Positions 1 through 11,765 of a stretch of 64,000 nucleotides of DNA are shown piece after piece. The DNA is from Heligmosomoides polygyrus polygyrus (taxonomy: Eukaryota; Nematoda; Chromadorea; Rhabditida; Heligmosomidae). A program made the translations under genes and the position numbers. Numbering within the stretch: position 1 is the stretch's first letter; every line of letters begins with the position of its first letter. Under the pieces are notes generated by a model. That model searched no databases. It was not told the DNA's origin and was given only the letters and a program-made list of their open reading frames with translations. The stretch is taken from assembly GCA_947396885.1 (NCBI GenBank), contig OX377203.1, positions 25,051,253-25,115,252 on the forward strand, in the 5' to 3' direction.

Positions 1-1740
1 CTTTGTGACCTGGGCGAATTGACTTAGCATTGAAAAGTAAAATCGTTGTAGCTACCGTAATATGTCCTGAAACATCTCACTCGACTTCAATGGACTACAG
101 TTTCGTAACGATGTGGTTTTGTGATACGTTCGGAGTGTGTTAAGTGAGGGGTCGTTAACGATATAGCATGACTAACCGCCGAAAAAAGGAACTCTCTAAA
201 TGTGGCACTTATGGCTAGTACCATTAGTGTTTCATGAAGCGTGTATAGCTTACCTCGGATGTCTGGTTTCGAGTATTCTGTGTGATGTAATAATCATGTA
301 ATCTGTGCGTATAATGTTCTAGAAGTTGACGTTCCGTAAGCGGAATCACTGCTCTGCTTTATAATGTTTCGTTCGATTTTCGTTTTTAAGCGTAGATGCT
401 TTTCGAATGTTCAAATGGTAGAAAGGAATGGGGCTAGGGTCAACCAAAGAGTTCGCCCTTTTTATTCGCGTTGCTCGGTTCTGGCTTCACATATCAATCT
501 CCACGTTGTGGTCAGCTGCTGTTTACAATCAGTGATGTTCTCTGTGAAGTGAAACACTTTTGAGCAGGCTTGGCCTGAACCCTCGCCTTTTTCATTTCGG
601 TTTGCAGTGCTAGCCATATCCGGGATTCACTTTCGAAAGCCGGAGACGCTGATTCTTGGGCCAGGTCGTCGAAGGCTAGGTGCGTCATTCACGTAATGCA
701 TCTCCCTGTCATCCCTGAGCGAGAGATTTACCGATGGAATCTCTCGGGATCTCAGAGGAATATCAGGACACATCAACGCGTTGGTCGGACATCTTGGCGA
801 AAAGCCTGAACGAACGATATGGCTCTCTTCGTGTCTCTCGAGCGAAAGGATCCATTGGAGCACTCTCGTACGTCACAGGAACGATTACAGGCGTTTCTGG
901 CGCCCACTGGCCGTTACACCGCCAGCGCCATTAAAGGTCAATGGGGTGAAAGTGGACTTTCTTTCCTCGGTTCCTTTATGGGTTGTGCCGTGCATTTTAT
1001 TTGTGTGGGGTATCGTGCAGCTTCTTTGAATACATATACATACGATGGCCTGCCCTGGCCAGCCGTTGAGGAAGTTTTTCCTTCCCGATAAGCCTGCTAT
1101 CAGTTCACCCGCGTTAGGGGTTTTTTGTGACCATTACTTCAATGCTTGCTGGAAAATTCATGACGAATGGCCTCCGCCGAACGATTTGATGAGATCTGGT
1201 GATGTGATATCAAGTGGTCACTGCATTCTTTAATAATTTGAAAAGGCACTGTGCTATCGGCCACAATGTACTGAATTTACACATTCTTTGTATCCTTTAT
1301 TGCCAAGTTCTCACCTTCCGACCTCGAAGTCGAGCGTAATATCATTGAAGTTTGAGAGTCGCTGTTCCATCGGCGGTCTAAGCTCCTTTTTATTCATTCG
1401 ATGTCACTTATTGACCGGAAATGAGTTCTTCTAGATAAGCCTAAAAACATTCATGAACACTTTAAACCGTTTTTACTTTGAAAAATGGAAAAATCGATTT
1501 GGTTCAAGCTCAGGTTGTCTAATGGGATTTTTTTAGATTATGTCCAAATCCTGCGGTATCTAAAGTACTGGCGTGTCGCGGTGTCTCAGCTTTGTTTCCT
1601 TGTTTTCTCGCTAACTACCATACCAGGGAGTTCGGTCACGGCTCGAGTAGGCCTGTTGGTGAACATCTCTATCGTGTTTGTTTACATTAGCATGTGACAT
1701 TGTGAACCCTAGATAACTGCCCTTCCCAAGCAGCACCCGA
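1..1740. other. No recognised gene; contains one dispersed-repeat fragment
   Basis: I find no exon that resembles a known protein. The stretch at about 826-905 (Ser/Arg-codon-rich, TCTCGAGCGAAAGGATCC-like) recurs in diverged form at about 25858-25925 and 51750-51830, so it belongs to a dispersed repeat and not to a gene. The short open frames here overlap each other on both strands, as expected by chance. Confidence 0.5.
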
Positions 1741-1749
1741 TGTCAGTCG

Positions 1750-2290
1750 CGGCGGTGTTCAAGGAGGTTGAATTGGCCTAATCACCTGCTCGGTTGCCTG
1801 CAAAAAGGGTTCTTGATAAGGCGACGAACCCGTGTCCAACCAGCGAAATCCGGCGATGCGCGAGCGAACATTCGCCACACCGTCTCCGCGACTCATCGTC
1901 AGCAGCAGCGGTAACGGGTTTGGTTGCGGTGGTGGTGGCGCTTCGCGCAGACGATCTTCCCTTCGTTCGAATCGATTTCGTCGCCGTGGTCGTCGTCGCC
2001 TTTCCAAGCTGCCGGCTGCTCGGCTTTCACTGCTGAGCGAGGCATTTCAGAGGCGGTTCACCCGCTTTTTTGGCGCGCTGTCTGCACACTGTTTCCAATC
2101 GCAGCTGTTCAATTAAAGTCGGTCGGGGGAACGTATTGAGCCAACTAATCGCTCGGCGACATCTCTCTCGCGGCCGATCTCTCGCTGGAATCAGAAAGTG
2201 CGCGTGAAAATTGGAAGCTGTGGTGGTGGTAAAGGGGACTAAACTGGTTCCTTCATTCATTCGAAAGGGCAAGGTGATGCGCCCCGCGGC
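1750..2290. other. GC/CpG-rich segment, unassigned
   Basis: This block is clearly richer in G+C and CpG than its surroundings and keeps frames open on both strands, including an Arg/Ser-rich + frame (about 1832-2116) and a - frame (about 1759-2007). Neither resembles a protein I recognise. It could be a promoter-proximal region, a 5' exon of an unrecognised gene or of the upstream helicase gene, or simply a GC-rich repeat. No splice pattern settles it. Confidence 0.25.
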
Positions 2291-4600
2291 CGTTGCCTAG
2301 AATTCCGTTCAAAAGCGCCAGTCGATTTCGTACGCGATTTGGGGATTATGTTCTAAAGTTCCGAAAAAAAGCGGTCTTCTACTTGGAGATCTTCATTCCT
2401 CCTCGAAGACTAAGCGCTTCGGCCGGATTCAGCTGCGGAATCAAGGGGCCTTTGACCGCGTTTACGGGTCGCGCTCTACCTGGGGAATGCATTTAAACAC
2501 TTGCTTCTCCATTTCCATTCTCTTCTGGACCTTCCGTGCCGGACTGTCTTTAAATCTTGACTTGAAGTTCAGCAGTAACTAGCGACACATTCCATACTGT
2601 AGAGCGAAAACTGGTTACGCAGACTTTCTTGTGCGGGAGTTACGTCACAACCGCCTTCTTCAGAGCTATATGTTAGCGGTAAGGCTGGTAAGTCAGCCTC
2701 GAACGGATACAGCCGAGGTCCAACGGCTGGTACGTGGTGCGTCGAATTCAACCTCCCTCGTCTTCCCTGGTGTCGCCCTCATTCAAGTGTGACTTGCCAG
2801 CCGTTTGGTAATGAAAGGGAACCCCAAAACGTTAGCCGAGTACATCCAGTCAGTTGCCACTATTCCTCTGGTCCTAATCTGCTCTTATAGCGTGCATCGT
2901 CATCTTCATTAAGAAAACCCCGGGATCCTTATTCTTGGTTGTCCCTCAGCCTGATATTCTGTCGAAAACCGTCTTGAGTTGAACTTCCGCGACTTGAGGT
3001 TCTTGGAAGCAGTCAACTTTCCAAAAAATCTTCAGTTAGGATTCTTTGCTTCTCTCCCATTCCACAGATTCGGATCTACTCGGTCTAAAGGTCTATACGC
3101 ACTGGACTTGACTCCATGTTAACCCGTCGAGCTAGAACACGTAACGTATCCCCACAGAAGGGTTGATTACCGCTGACCTTCGCCATTTATTGTGGTCGTT
3201 CGACGTCTGGAATATGTTTTGTTTCAGCTGATAATGAGCCTTGTGACAGTCTCTTCCTTTTGTGTATGATTCCACATTGATTGTTGATGGTTTTTAGCTA
3301 CTTATTCTCGATGCCGCATTTATTGTGCTCGTTGACATCGATGCGGCTGTCTCCTGTTGCTATGACTAGCAGGTTTCTCTTCGGATTAAAACTGTATTTT
3401 TTCTCAACAGATATGTGACAGTGAGATAATCAGCTCGATCAGAGGTCTAGTTAGCTGGAGGTGCCGATCTCCCGTTATTCGCAACTAGCCTTTAAGCTCC
3501 ACTCCTGCCCGACTAACCAAGTTCTCCATTGCTTCTGGTCGCTGATCTGTGTGACTTATAGACGGTAGAACTCTGTCGTGTCCACCTCCTGGTCATGTGG
3601 AGCATATTGTGTTCCAAGTGTATGCTGCGAATATGCCCCTCCAACGCACTGAAAAACAGGAGAAGTGCTGCATTTCAAAGGGAGTGAATTAACACCGACC
3701 TTTAGAATTTTTCTTCGCAGCTATTGAAATATCGGGTGCTTTTGTGGAAAAGGGTACAACGCGTTATGTGCTGTGTTACAGCAAATAGTACAAAAAATAC
3801 AGAACGAACTGTAAGTGAAGCGAAGGCGAAGGGATGATGTCAGTAGAGCCATTATTTTCAAGGGATTAAAGAACTGAGTATTGGTGTTAATGTGACAGGG
3901 AAGGTTGAGATCTGGTTACGATATAAAGCACAAAGGTCGGCGCTGAGCAATCCCTGTCCGTAGTCTCTCTATATCTCTGGATATCGCGGAGCCCTTTGGA
4001 ATTTCCATTTGGTCCATACTTTGATCTGTGTTGGCCACCTGACTGCAAGTTACTGTTTTTCCTCCAGGACATGTTTCGTGTCAGTTCGACGATTCACGTG
4101 AGTGGAGGAATTGGTGGGCTTGAGCGCAAGGCACATCAGTTTTCATTTAATTGAAACGAGGAGCATTTCCTACCGCCTATGACTTCTGAGAACGGACTGG
4201 ACTTTTTTCGTTGTAAAAATTTAAACTTTACCCTTAGCTTAAGTTCGAATTTTTACAACGACAACGAAATTAGCAATAGCTTTAAATTCAGTTAATGTTG
4301 GAGGTGATCCTAAAGGAGATCATGAATGTGTTGAAACGTTGGAGCAGTTCTGAAGTAGAAAGTGCTACTAAACGGTATCATTTTGTTACAGTATTGTTCG
4401 ACCAGGCGAATTAGATATCTATTTATTTATTCATTTCTTCAAGGCATATACAACCGTCTAGCATTAAAAGTGTAAGAGGGCGTCAAAGAAAACGAAACAC
4501 ATTGAAGAGCACTCGAGAACTAGCAAAGTAAGCAGCAAATCACAAGCAACATTTCTTGCATCACTCTTTGATATTCAACCTTTGATAAACTAGGTTAGGA
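2291..4600. other. No recognised feature apart from a small hairpin
   Basis: No exon, tRNA or transposon protein is recognisable. A small inverted repeat sits at 4209-4260. Confidence 0.45.
4209..4260. repeat. Short inverted repeat (hairpin)
   Basis: CGTTGTAAAAATTT at the left end is matched by its complement GAATTTTTACAACG at the right end, giving a stem of about 13-14 bp around a 24-nt loop. Confidence 0.6.
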
Positions 4601-4607
4601 AATCCGA

Positions 4608-4755
4608 CCTGGGTCTAGATTCATCATCCGCTTACCGCACCGTACTCTAACGGTGAAAATACCGCCAAACGTGATGCTAATGAATGTCATATCAGGGGGT
4701 TTGGCGGTATTTTCACCGTTAGAGGGTGGTAAGCGGTTGATGAATCTGGCCCCTG
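4608..4755. mobile_element. Hairpin MITE, GATTCATCA-ended family
   Basis: Two arms of about 48 bp face each other: 4618-4665 and 4699-4746. They share GATTCATCA, CCGCTTACC and TCTAACGGTGAAAATACCGC with few mismatches and are separated by roughly 35 bp. The outer ends (GGTCTAGATTCATC and, on the other strand, GGGGCCAGATTCATC) resemble the ends of the element at 39484-39643, so the two form a family. There is no coding capacity; such elements normally move with a transposase supplied in trans. Confidence 0.75.
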
Positions 4756-5209
4756 ATTCGCGATTTAGTAACTGAGTCTCGAAGTTTCAACTTCCTGTCT
4801 TGTCAGCATCTCGTCAAGGAATTTAGTTGGATCGCTGGAAACCTAGCGAAAATCTCTGTACCGGTAGATTTCAAATGTTTCGTAAAGATGTTGGACTGTC
4901 ATGTGAATCTAATTTGATCGCAGTAGTTCCTAATTATGAGGATTGATTTTACTTATTGATTATTGATCCTTGATAATTCTACTCATAAGGTTGATGGTTG
5001 TTGTCCGTCATCGGTTGTTCGCGATTTGTCTTGCTGATCTACCAGGCTGTCCAATAATTCCTGTCCGAAAATTTTCAAAATGCTGTAATTTTCCTTAGAA
5101 GTGTTATAATATCAGGCAAGTGTAAAAACCTTTTAGAAGGTTCTCCAGAGTTCCACGCTAGGGGTATATAAGGCGCAGTCGCCGCGTCTAGCTACCAGTA
5201 CAAGCTAAA

Positions 5210-6795
5210 ATGGACCAAAGTCGAATTCGTACGTTCGTGTACTACGAGTGGCTGCTGGGCAACAACACGGGCACCGCGGTCGCCAACATCTGCAGAGGTG
5301 CAAGGAGGATGCAGAGTCCCAACGCACAGTCAGGCGCTGGTTCAATCGTTCCGAGAGCGGCGACACGAGCCTCGAGGACAGGGATCACCCGCTGAAGATC
5401 ATGCTCTGCTGCTGGTGGGACGCCAGGGGCATGCTGTACTTCGAGCTGCTCCCGCAAGGCAGGACAGTCACCGCCTCCATCTACACCGATCAGCTCGAGA
5501 AACTAGCCGCCGCCATCCGGGAAAAGCGTCCCCGACGGACCTCGGTCCACCTGCTGCACGACAACGTGGCGAAGGAGACCCAGCAGAAGTTGGCGACGCT
5601 CGGCTGGGAGACGGTTGCCCATCCGCCGTATTCTCCGGACCTCGCCCCCTCCGACTATCACTTGTTCCGCCCGCTGAAGCACCATTTGATACTTTTCTTT
5701 GATACTTTGATGGTCCTTTTGTCGGCTGGAGGTCTTCTCAGCGGGGACCACAACTCTTCCAGACCGCTCGATCTCTGGCTGATTGCATCCAGTGAGGCAG
5801 ACTCCGCTCTCTGAAAGATCTTGAGAATGAGTCTGCCCATCGCGTTGGCGGTCGTCCCAGTGGTCTCTTATGGTCTCTCGGGAGCCATTCTGTGACACGA
5901 AGACTCCATCTATCGTCCTTTCGTCGAAGCAGGTGTCCGGCCCAGCGATATTTGGACTTCTTCATGTACTGCAGCGGGTCTGCTAATTGCGACTCCTCCC
6001 GTAGCTCCGAGCTTCGTAGGCCTTCTTGCCATTGCTGACAAAGGCTTGTCCTTAGAAGACATCTCTCCAGTGCACGATGCGTAGTTTGCATCGCTCTGGC
6101 TATTGTCTTGTTGTCGGGCCAGGTTTCCGTCGCGTAACACATCACAGGCAGTACAGAGGCGTTGAATATCGAGGCCCTGAGGCCGGGATCCTTGACCTGT
6201 GACTTCGCGAATCGAACTGAAGGCTGCCCATGCTGCGCGTCTCCTGCGGGCGATTTCAGGAGCGAGGTCGTTATCCATGTTCAGCTCTCTTCCCAGATAG
6301 TCGTAGGAGTCGACCTGTTGCAGAGCGACTCCATTAAACCTTACGAGTCCCGTGTCACACCACTTGTTGACCACAAATTGTGTTTTGGACATATTCATGT
6401 CCAATCCAATTTTCATACCTGCCACATTGAGCTCGTTCAGCATTTCCTCGACTTCTGCCGTGCAGGTAGAGATGAGAACAATATCGTCGGCGAAGCGAAG
6501 GTTGCTGATCCGTTTACCGTCGACAAGGTAGCCTTTATCGTCCCAGTTCAAGTCTTTCATGGCATCCTGGAGTGCCGCTGTGAATAGCTTGGGAGAAGTC
6601 GTGTCTCCCTGCCGTACTCCTTTTTTGAAGCACCACTTGGCTGGAAGAAAATTCACCAACTACGACAACCTCAAATCCGACATCGCGGACTTCTTCGAGT
6701 TGCAGCCCCCGGAGTTCTGGGCGAAGGGCATCGGCGAGCTGTCCAACCGATGGGCAACTGTTGTGGATAACTGTGGTGATTATATTGTTGATTAG
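5210..6795 (+). pseudogene. Mariner transposase pseudogene
   Basis: The start codon at 5210 opens MDQSRIRTFVYYEWLLGNN, a typical mariner N-terminus. The frame then slips: the continuation (SQRTVRRWFNR..SGDTSLEDRDHP) lies in the frame of 5248-5814. After HP about 120 codons, including the first catalytic Asp, are missing, and the text resumes at LKIMLCCWWDARG. The second and third Asp motifs (LHDN and SPDLAPSDYHLF) are present, but I count 30 residues between them where 34 is usual. After the RTE insert the C-terminus resumes at about 6640 (FTNYDNLKSDIADFFELQ) and stops at 6793-6795. It is an inactivated DD34D transposase. Confidence 0.9.
5689..6625 (-). mobile_element. RTE-clade non-LTR retrotransposon, 5'-truncated, nested in mariner
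   Basis: On the - strand the sequence encodes the second half of a reverse transcriptase: GVRQGDTTSPKLF, then LRFADDIVLIS (FADD catalytic box), then RTE-like C-terminal text in shifted frames (KYRWAGHLLRRKDDRW, PLGRPPTRWAD). The 5' part of the element is absent, as usual for target-primed insertions. The 3' end is a short ATCAAAGT-type repeat next to 5689. Flanking 14-mers TGAAGCACCATTTG (5675-5688) and TGAAGCACCACTTG (6626-6639) look like the target duplication with one change. Frameshifts make it inactive. Confidence 0.85.
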
Positions 6796-6869
6796 ACTTG
6801 TTTTTCAACAAAGTTGAAAAAATTAAAAATGGTGAAATTTTCGGACAAGAATTATTGGACAGTCTGGTA

Positions 6870-9385
6870 TTATAAGTTGTTCATGACATGTTCATGTGGT
6901 AAATAAATAAAATAAGTGTTCAGCTTTGAAATGAATGCAGGTCTATAACGGGGTGTCCACATTCCCGCTCCTTCCTAACGTCAGTAGAATAAAACACACT
7001 TTTAAAACGAAACCATTATGCGCTGCTGCGTATGCATCATCACTTCAGAAGGACGTCTAGGCTTGCTGACGCTATACCAAAGCCACCTGATAACAGAACA
7101 GGCAGAATGGACCTTGCGCTCTAAACCTTGGCGCTGTGGTAGAAGGTCTTCTCCTGTAGTTCCCTACAGAGTCGAAGAGGCCTTCGTCGGCTAATGACAT
7201 TTTCCGAGTAACAGCGTTATGGTGTACGCCTACAGTGCGACCTCCCCTTGCTCGGATCTACAGCTGATTCCTATGAAAGCGCGCGCGAGATGCCTTCAAG
7301 ATGTTTTTCGATAACTGCGTCCTGAAAAGTCGTAGTGTTCCTTAGCTCGGCTACGGTTTGTTTTTCCGTAGCTCAGTTCATGCGTTCCTTAACTACCCAA
7401 GTGTGGATAACCGACGTCCCATGCCGTCCATCCGGAGCTGCTAGCCTCCCTGACCGAGTGCTTGACTTCGTTTCGAATTCGGTTAGTTTCGTCTCTCTCC
7501 TTTCTTAACTGCGACCTTTGTGGCTGATTTCGATGCAAATTAGAGGCCTTATCAACCCGCGATAAGCGTCAGGAATGCCCATTTTCCCTGGTACGGCTAA
7601 TGATAAGGCTTACAATTGAGCGTTTATGGTGCGTATGTTTTTACAGCTCTTGAGGTCTATTGTAATTACAGTTTCGGATTAGCATGGCTTTGTACAATAT
7701 GAATCTTCGGTTTACATTGTTTCTAAAGAACATTTTCTTTAAAAAAGGTGCTGGTCTCTTTTTTTTCTGTTTTATTCTGCTCATGACTTGATGGCGATTT
7801 GCGGAAGACCATAGAAGTGATCGGACATCGGTTGGCCCACGGTATAACCCAACGTGAATAGCTAGAAGACCTTTTTTCCAAAGAAGACCGATCTACTAAG
7901 GTTGTTAGGACTGGTGTTTCTATGCCGTTTTGATTTTTTTTACCTATTCCTTCAAATAATGGCTCACACTTATACCTCCATCGGCTGGGCAGTAAGAACC
8001 GCATTCGACCTTAGTAGGTTCGCAGTATGGACCGGTCAACAGCTTAAGTATCACTAGGTAGCATACGTAGCGACTTGAATTTGTAGTTTAGTTGTTTTCT
8101 TGTGCAGTATTTCAACTTTGTAGCGGGTTAAACATAGAAACTCTGGAAACAGCAAGGAATTTTCGTTAATCGACTTCAAAATTGGGCTCCTCATTGAATT
8201 AGCGGACTAATAATGCGCTGAAGGAAGGTAAACTACTCTGACTGCTTCACTCGATACGCACCATGAAGATTCTTTCCGCATTCAATCAGATTTTTAATTC
8301 ACGAGAGCCTCAGAAAAAAAAACAATCATTTAACTTAGTCTAAAATTAGCGGTCAGTTTCGGAACATTCCTGGGTGAGGTAGGGGGGGGGGAGTTCATGT
8401 TTAGGCAGAACTACATAAAAATGCATCTGACAGTCTCGCTGCTGCCACTTTAGGGCATTTACACGGTTCTGTACGTTCCCGCTTACTGTCTCTCAGGTGC
8501 TATGCCTTGAAGGCGAGGGACTGTAAAAGTTTCTGGGCCTTAAAGCATAACGTCGACAAGCTCCTGACTACTAATTGAAGGCAGTGTTGTCTAATTTCTT
8601 GTGACCATTTTTTTTAACATGACCCAGTCCTTAACCATGGTTGTAGTTCAAAAGACATTCTTAGATCCTGACTATGTAGTCCTAGGATCTGGAGGATCTA
8701 GAAAGCCATATCTGAGCTGCTTTTAGTAAACCCATTAAGTGTTTGTTCCCTCGTCGTTGGATGTTTTTTGCCAATAGTGTCGGTGGATTTTTCATCAGCA
8801 GAATCGCGAGAGCTGCCTTATTCATGAGGCGAGAGCATAGCACGACGCCCAGACATGCCATGACGAAGCGCGAGCTCAGTCCCTGGCATTCCGCCGCTGT
8901 CATCTCGGAAACTCACCAGAACAACCTAATTAACGTGATGGATTAACTCACGAAGTGGTCCACTTTACGATCTTGTGGCGTACGGTGTGGCAGAGCGTGT
9001 GTCGAAGCGTTCGATTTCGTCTAAAAACCTGTCGTGCTATGTGTATATGGCTGGTCATGTTAGGCTTCGACGATTTAGTCTGCAGCGCTGTAAATGAGCT
9101 GGAAACGTCGTGCCTGGCTAAACTACTGCAGCATTGTACCCTTCCTTCTCTGATCGTCACTGCTTCGTTGAAGTGCTAAAGGCAGTCTTCTAGGTATATC
9201 CACTCTGTTTGCACTGGCGCCTAAGCGTAGGTTAAGATGCTGTAGCTGTGGCTCTATGACGACAAATCCCTTGTGCCGATTTCGCGGGTCGGCTCAGTCG
9301 CTTACGTTGTCTTTTACTTAGTCAAGGGTTCTTCACCTCAGACACTTGTTGCGTCCGAGCCGCGTCCCATTACCGTCTCGTGAAT
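6870..9385. other. No recognised gene
   Basis: Mixed AT-rich sequence with only short, unconvincing frames on both strands. It may be intron of the upstream helicase gene or intergenic DNA; I cannot tell. Confidence 0.4.
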
Positions 9386-9387
9386 TT

Positions 9388-9456
9388 CCTACATCGCGGA
9401 CGGGACGCTAGTCGGACGCGGACGGGACGCTAGTGGAACGCGGCTGAGACGCAAGA
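9388..9456. repeat. GGGACGC-type tandem repeat
   Basis: The motif GACGGGACGCTAGT is repeated with variants (CGGACGCGGACGGGACGCTAGT, GGAACGCGGCTGAGACGC). The same unit is expanded at 11213-11450. Confidence 0.7.
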
Positions 9457-9526
9457 TGCGGATGAGCTCGCGCGGATTCATTGCTCCCAATCACGTCCCA
9501 CTGTGCCATGTGCTCTTGTATCGGAC

Positions 9527-10173
9527 GAGGTTCGCATGTGGGCCAACAACTGCCGGCTTGACGCGTGCTTCGACTTTTTTGTCGGCTCGGTGGCTCAGGA
9601 ATTCACCGTTAAAGCGACATGACGTCGGTACCAGCTCCATTGAATATTATTGTGCGACAACAGTTTAATAGCAATTTCTTATGTTGTTCTCTAGTGCTAT
9701 TCCACTAATACTGTTAATACTATGAAACACTCCAGCAAATTTATTGTTTTCCAGCACGTTAGAAGCAATCAAAGATAATTCCTTGAGGTTAAATAATGGA
9801 CATCTCAACTCATTAGCAAAATATCCAAATTAATTCTACACTTGTTCAATTATAAATTAAGTGAGTGTCTAGTTTAACATGAAAAATAACCGGTTTAAAG
9901 CGAAAAATGTCCACTATGAAGTGAAAATATACGTATACTAGACACTGGAAAACAATGAATTTGGTGGAGTGTTTAATAGTATTAACCGTATTAGTGGAAT
10001 AGCACCAGAGAACATTATAAGAAAGTGCTATTAAACTGTTGTCGCACAATAATACTCAATGGAGCTGGTACCGTCGTCCTGTTGCTCTAACGGTGAATTC
10101 CGGACCCACCGGAGACGACGAAAACGTCAAAGCACGCGCCAAGCCGGCAGTTGTTGACCCACGTGCGAACCTC
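9527..10173. repeat. Long foldback repeat (arms about 228 bp)
   Basis: The left arm 9527-9754 and the right arm 9945-10173 are inverted copies, roughly 85-90% alike by eye. Shared stretches include GGAGCTGGTACCG, AACTGTTGTCGCACAATAAT, AACGGTGAATTCC and CTGGAAAACAAT. The spacer is about 190 bp and AT-rich. No transposase is encoded, so this is a foldback or MITE-like element, or a palindromic duplication. Confidence 0.8.
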
Positions 10174-10439
10174 TTCGATCGAGGTTTCCTCGTGCATAAA
10201 GTATGCACGCTGTCCAGATCAAAATCTATCTGAGATATCGCTATCAATTCGACATGAAAACTAACTCCCGGCTAGATGGATCCCTTGCCTTAGTAATAAC
10301 AAATGCTCGCAATTGCGTAAACACTCTGGATTGTCCAGTAACGCCATCGGCTTGTGCTGTGCAGTACTCCTGCCCTCAGGTTGCTCCTCCGCACGTCCAA
10401 CGGTTTGTGTTGCCGGATATCATTGAAACGCCTTCCGAA

Positions 10440-10700
10440 TCCGGACACCAGGTTCCCCTAGTTTCTCTTTACTGGATCTAATTGTTGGTCCGCCTTTACT
10501 GGTCTTCCCCTTCCCTGCCCCACCTTCCTGGTCCTAACTCCTGGCCAACTTCCTTGTTTCCACTATTGACCCCCACTGGTCTCTTCTTGATGGATTCCCC
10601 GTCCTGGCCCCTCCTCCAGGTTGTTCCTTTCCGTCCTAGTAGCTATCCTGGTCCACGCTAGGGGTTCCCCTTACTTCCCTTCTCCACCACCCCTTACGTC
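10440..10700 (-). repeat. Degenerate minisatellite, CCTTTACTGGTC type
   Basis: Runs of TTTACTGGTCTTCCCC, CTTCCTGGTCC and CCTCCAGG recur with drift. On the other strand this reads GGGGACCAGTAAAG, the same unit that is expanded at 38440-38800 and 39640-40020. Confidence 0.65.
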
Positions 10701-11008
10701 CTCCCATGCTTACGGCAGACGTCGATGACATGTATTCGGAATCAGGACGCCCAGAAACGCGCAAAGGCCGCTGCGTGAGAAAGGCCGCGCTTTCTCTGCT
10801 ACGGCAGCATCCCATGTTGAAAGCCACATTTTGTCCGCGCGGAGGCATATCTCACGCAGGTTTGACCACTCAAACGTCATCGAAGGCTAACTCAATTATA
10901 TAGTGGTAGATATCCCGAAAATTCACGTGTATTACACCGAGGACATCTGAGGTTACCGGCTGATATTCGGGGTACTGAGTGGTTATCCGCCTTGGTAGGA
11001 AGACACAT

Positions 11009-11052
11009 GATTGCCAAACTACATTGGAAATGGCCAATGTAGTTTGGCAATC
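11009..11052. repeat. Perfect 19-bp hairpin
   Basis: GATTGCCAAACTACATTGG at 11009-11027 is followed, after 6 nt, by its exact complement at 11034-11052. It could be a minimal MITE or a structured RNA stem. Confidence 0.85.
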
Positions 11053-11136
11053 ACCCCTAGGGTAAAACATAGCAGTTCTGTGTAGAATCGTTAATTTCGT
11101 GCAAAACAGAATGTATAGGCCTGCCATACAAGCTGA

Positions 11137-11154
11137 CCCCCCCCCCCCCCCCCC
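11137..11154. repeat. Poly-C tract (18 C)
   Basis: Uninterrupted homopolymer; its length is prone to assembly error. Confidence 0.9.
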
Positions 11155-11212
11155 GCTTTCCGAGCCGCTCATCAGTCGGACACCCGAAACCGCTAGAGGC
11201 GAGTTCAGTTCA

Positions 11213-11450
11213 CAAGAAGCCAGACCGGACGCGCAGAAGGGACGCGGATGAGACGGTAACTTCCGAAAACTTTTCTTGTGGGACGAGGATGGGACGCAAG
11301 AGAAGGTCTCACCACGAAAACTACCTTTGTGGGACGGAGCTGATACGCAACGCCGCTAATAGGTACGCGGATGGGACGCAACGGTCCTAATAGGTACGCG
11401 GCTGGGACGGAACAGCTGTTATGGGACGCGGTTCGGACGCAACGAGTGTC
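11213..11450. repeat. Tandem repeat of GGGACGCGGATG units
   Basis: Units such as GGGACGCGGATGAGACGG, GGGACGAGGATGGGACGC and TACGCGGCTGGGACGG recur many times with point changes and spacer drift. The unit is related to the short block at 9388-9456. Confidence 0.75.
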
Positions 11451-11464
11451 TGAGACATTACACT

Positions 11465-11765
11465 TATGCTCGAATGACCTATTCGAATAGGCATTCGAAT
11501 GATTTTCCCTCAAATTTGAATATTCGTATTCGTAATGTTCAAAAATGTTTTTCGAATATATTCGAATGCGAATGTTTAAAAAAGCACGTTTTTCGAATGA
11601 ATATTAAGAAAATCGAGAATATAATTTTTCAAATATACTTGATTTCGAATGCTCGGAAATTTTCGGTATTCGAAACCATTCGATTATTTAACATCTTCCA
11701 GAAGGCCAATAGCCATATTCGAGTATTCGAAAAGTGTCATTCGAATGCCCAACGAGAATTTGTGT
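11465..11765. repeat. TTCGAAT-rich degenerate array
   Basis: ATTCGAAT, TTCGAATA and CGAATGTT-like words occur every 10-20 bp on both strands. Similar arrays lie at 12060-12185, 36285-36495, 41600-41735 and 43431-43520, so this is a dispersed low-complexity family. Confidence 0.7.

Larger units (their letters stand above)
5042..6867 (+). mobile_element. Mariner-type DNA transposon, dead, interrupted by an RTE insertion
   Basis: The element begins CCAGGCTGTCCAATAATTC at 5042 and ends with the near-perfect inverse at 6834-6867 (TIR about 34 bp, a few mismatches). TA dinucleotides at 5040-5041 and 6868-6869 fit the TA target duplication of the Tc1/mariner superfamily. A short 5' leader with a TATATAA-like box precedes the transposase start at 5210. 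The transposase is frameshifted and internally deleted, and 937 bp of RTE retrotransposon split its 3' end, so it cannot be autonomous. Confidence 0.9.

Noticed and set aside
1832..2116. Arg/Ser-rich frame as the N-terminal RS region of ddx-23
   Set aside because: Tempting because DDX23 has an RS-like N-terminus, but there is no aligned text, and 11 kb without any helicase core exon makes the link unsupported.
9388..11450. Telomeric or centromeric satellite
   Set aside because: The tandem units are short, degenerate and limited to small blocks; nothing resembles TTAGGC telomere repeats.
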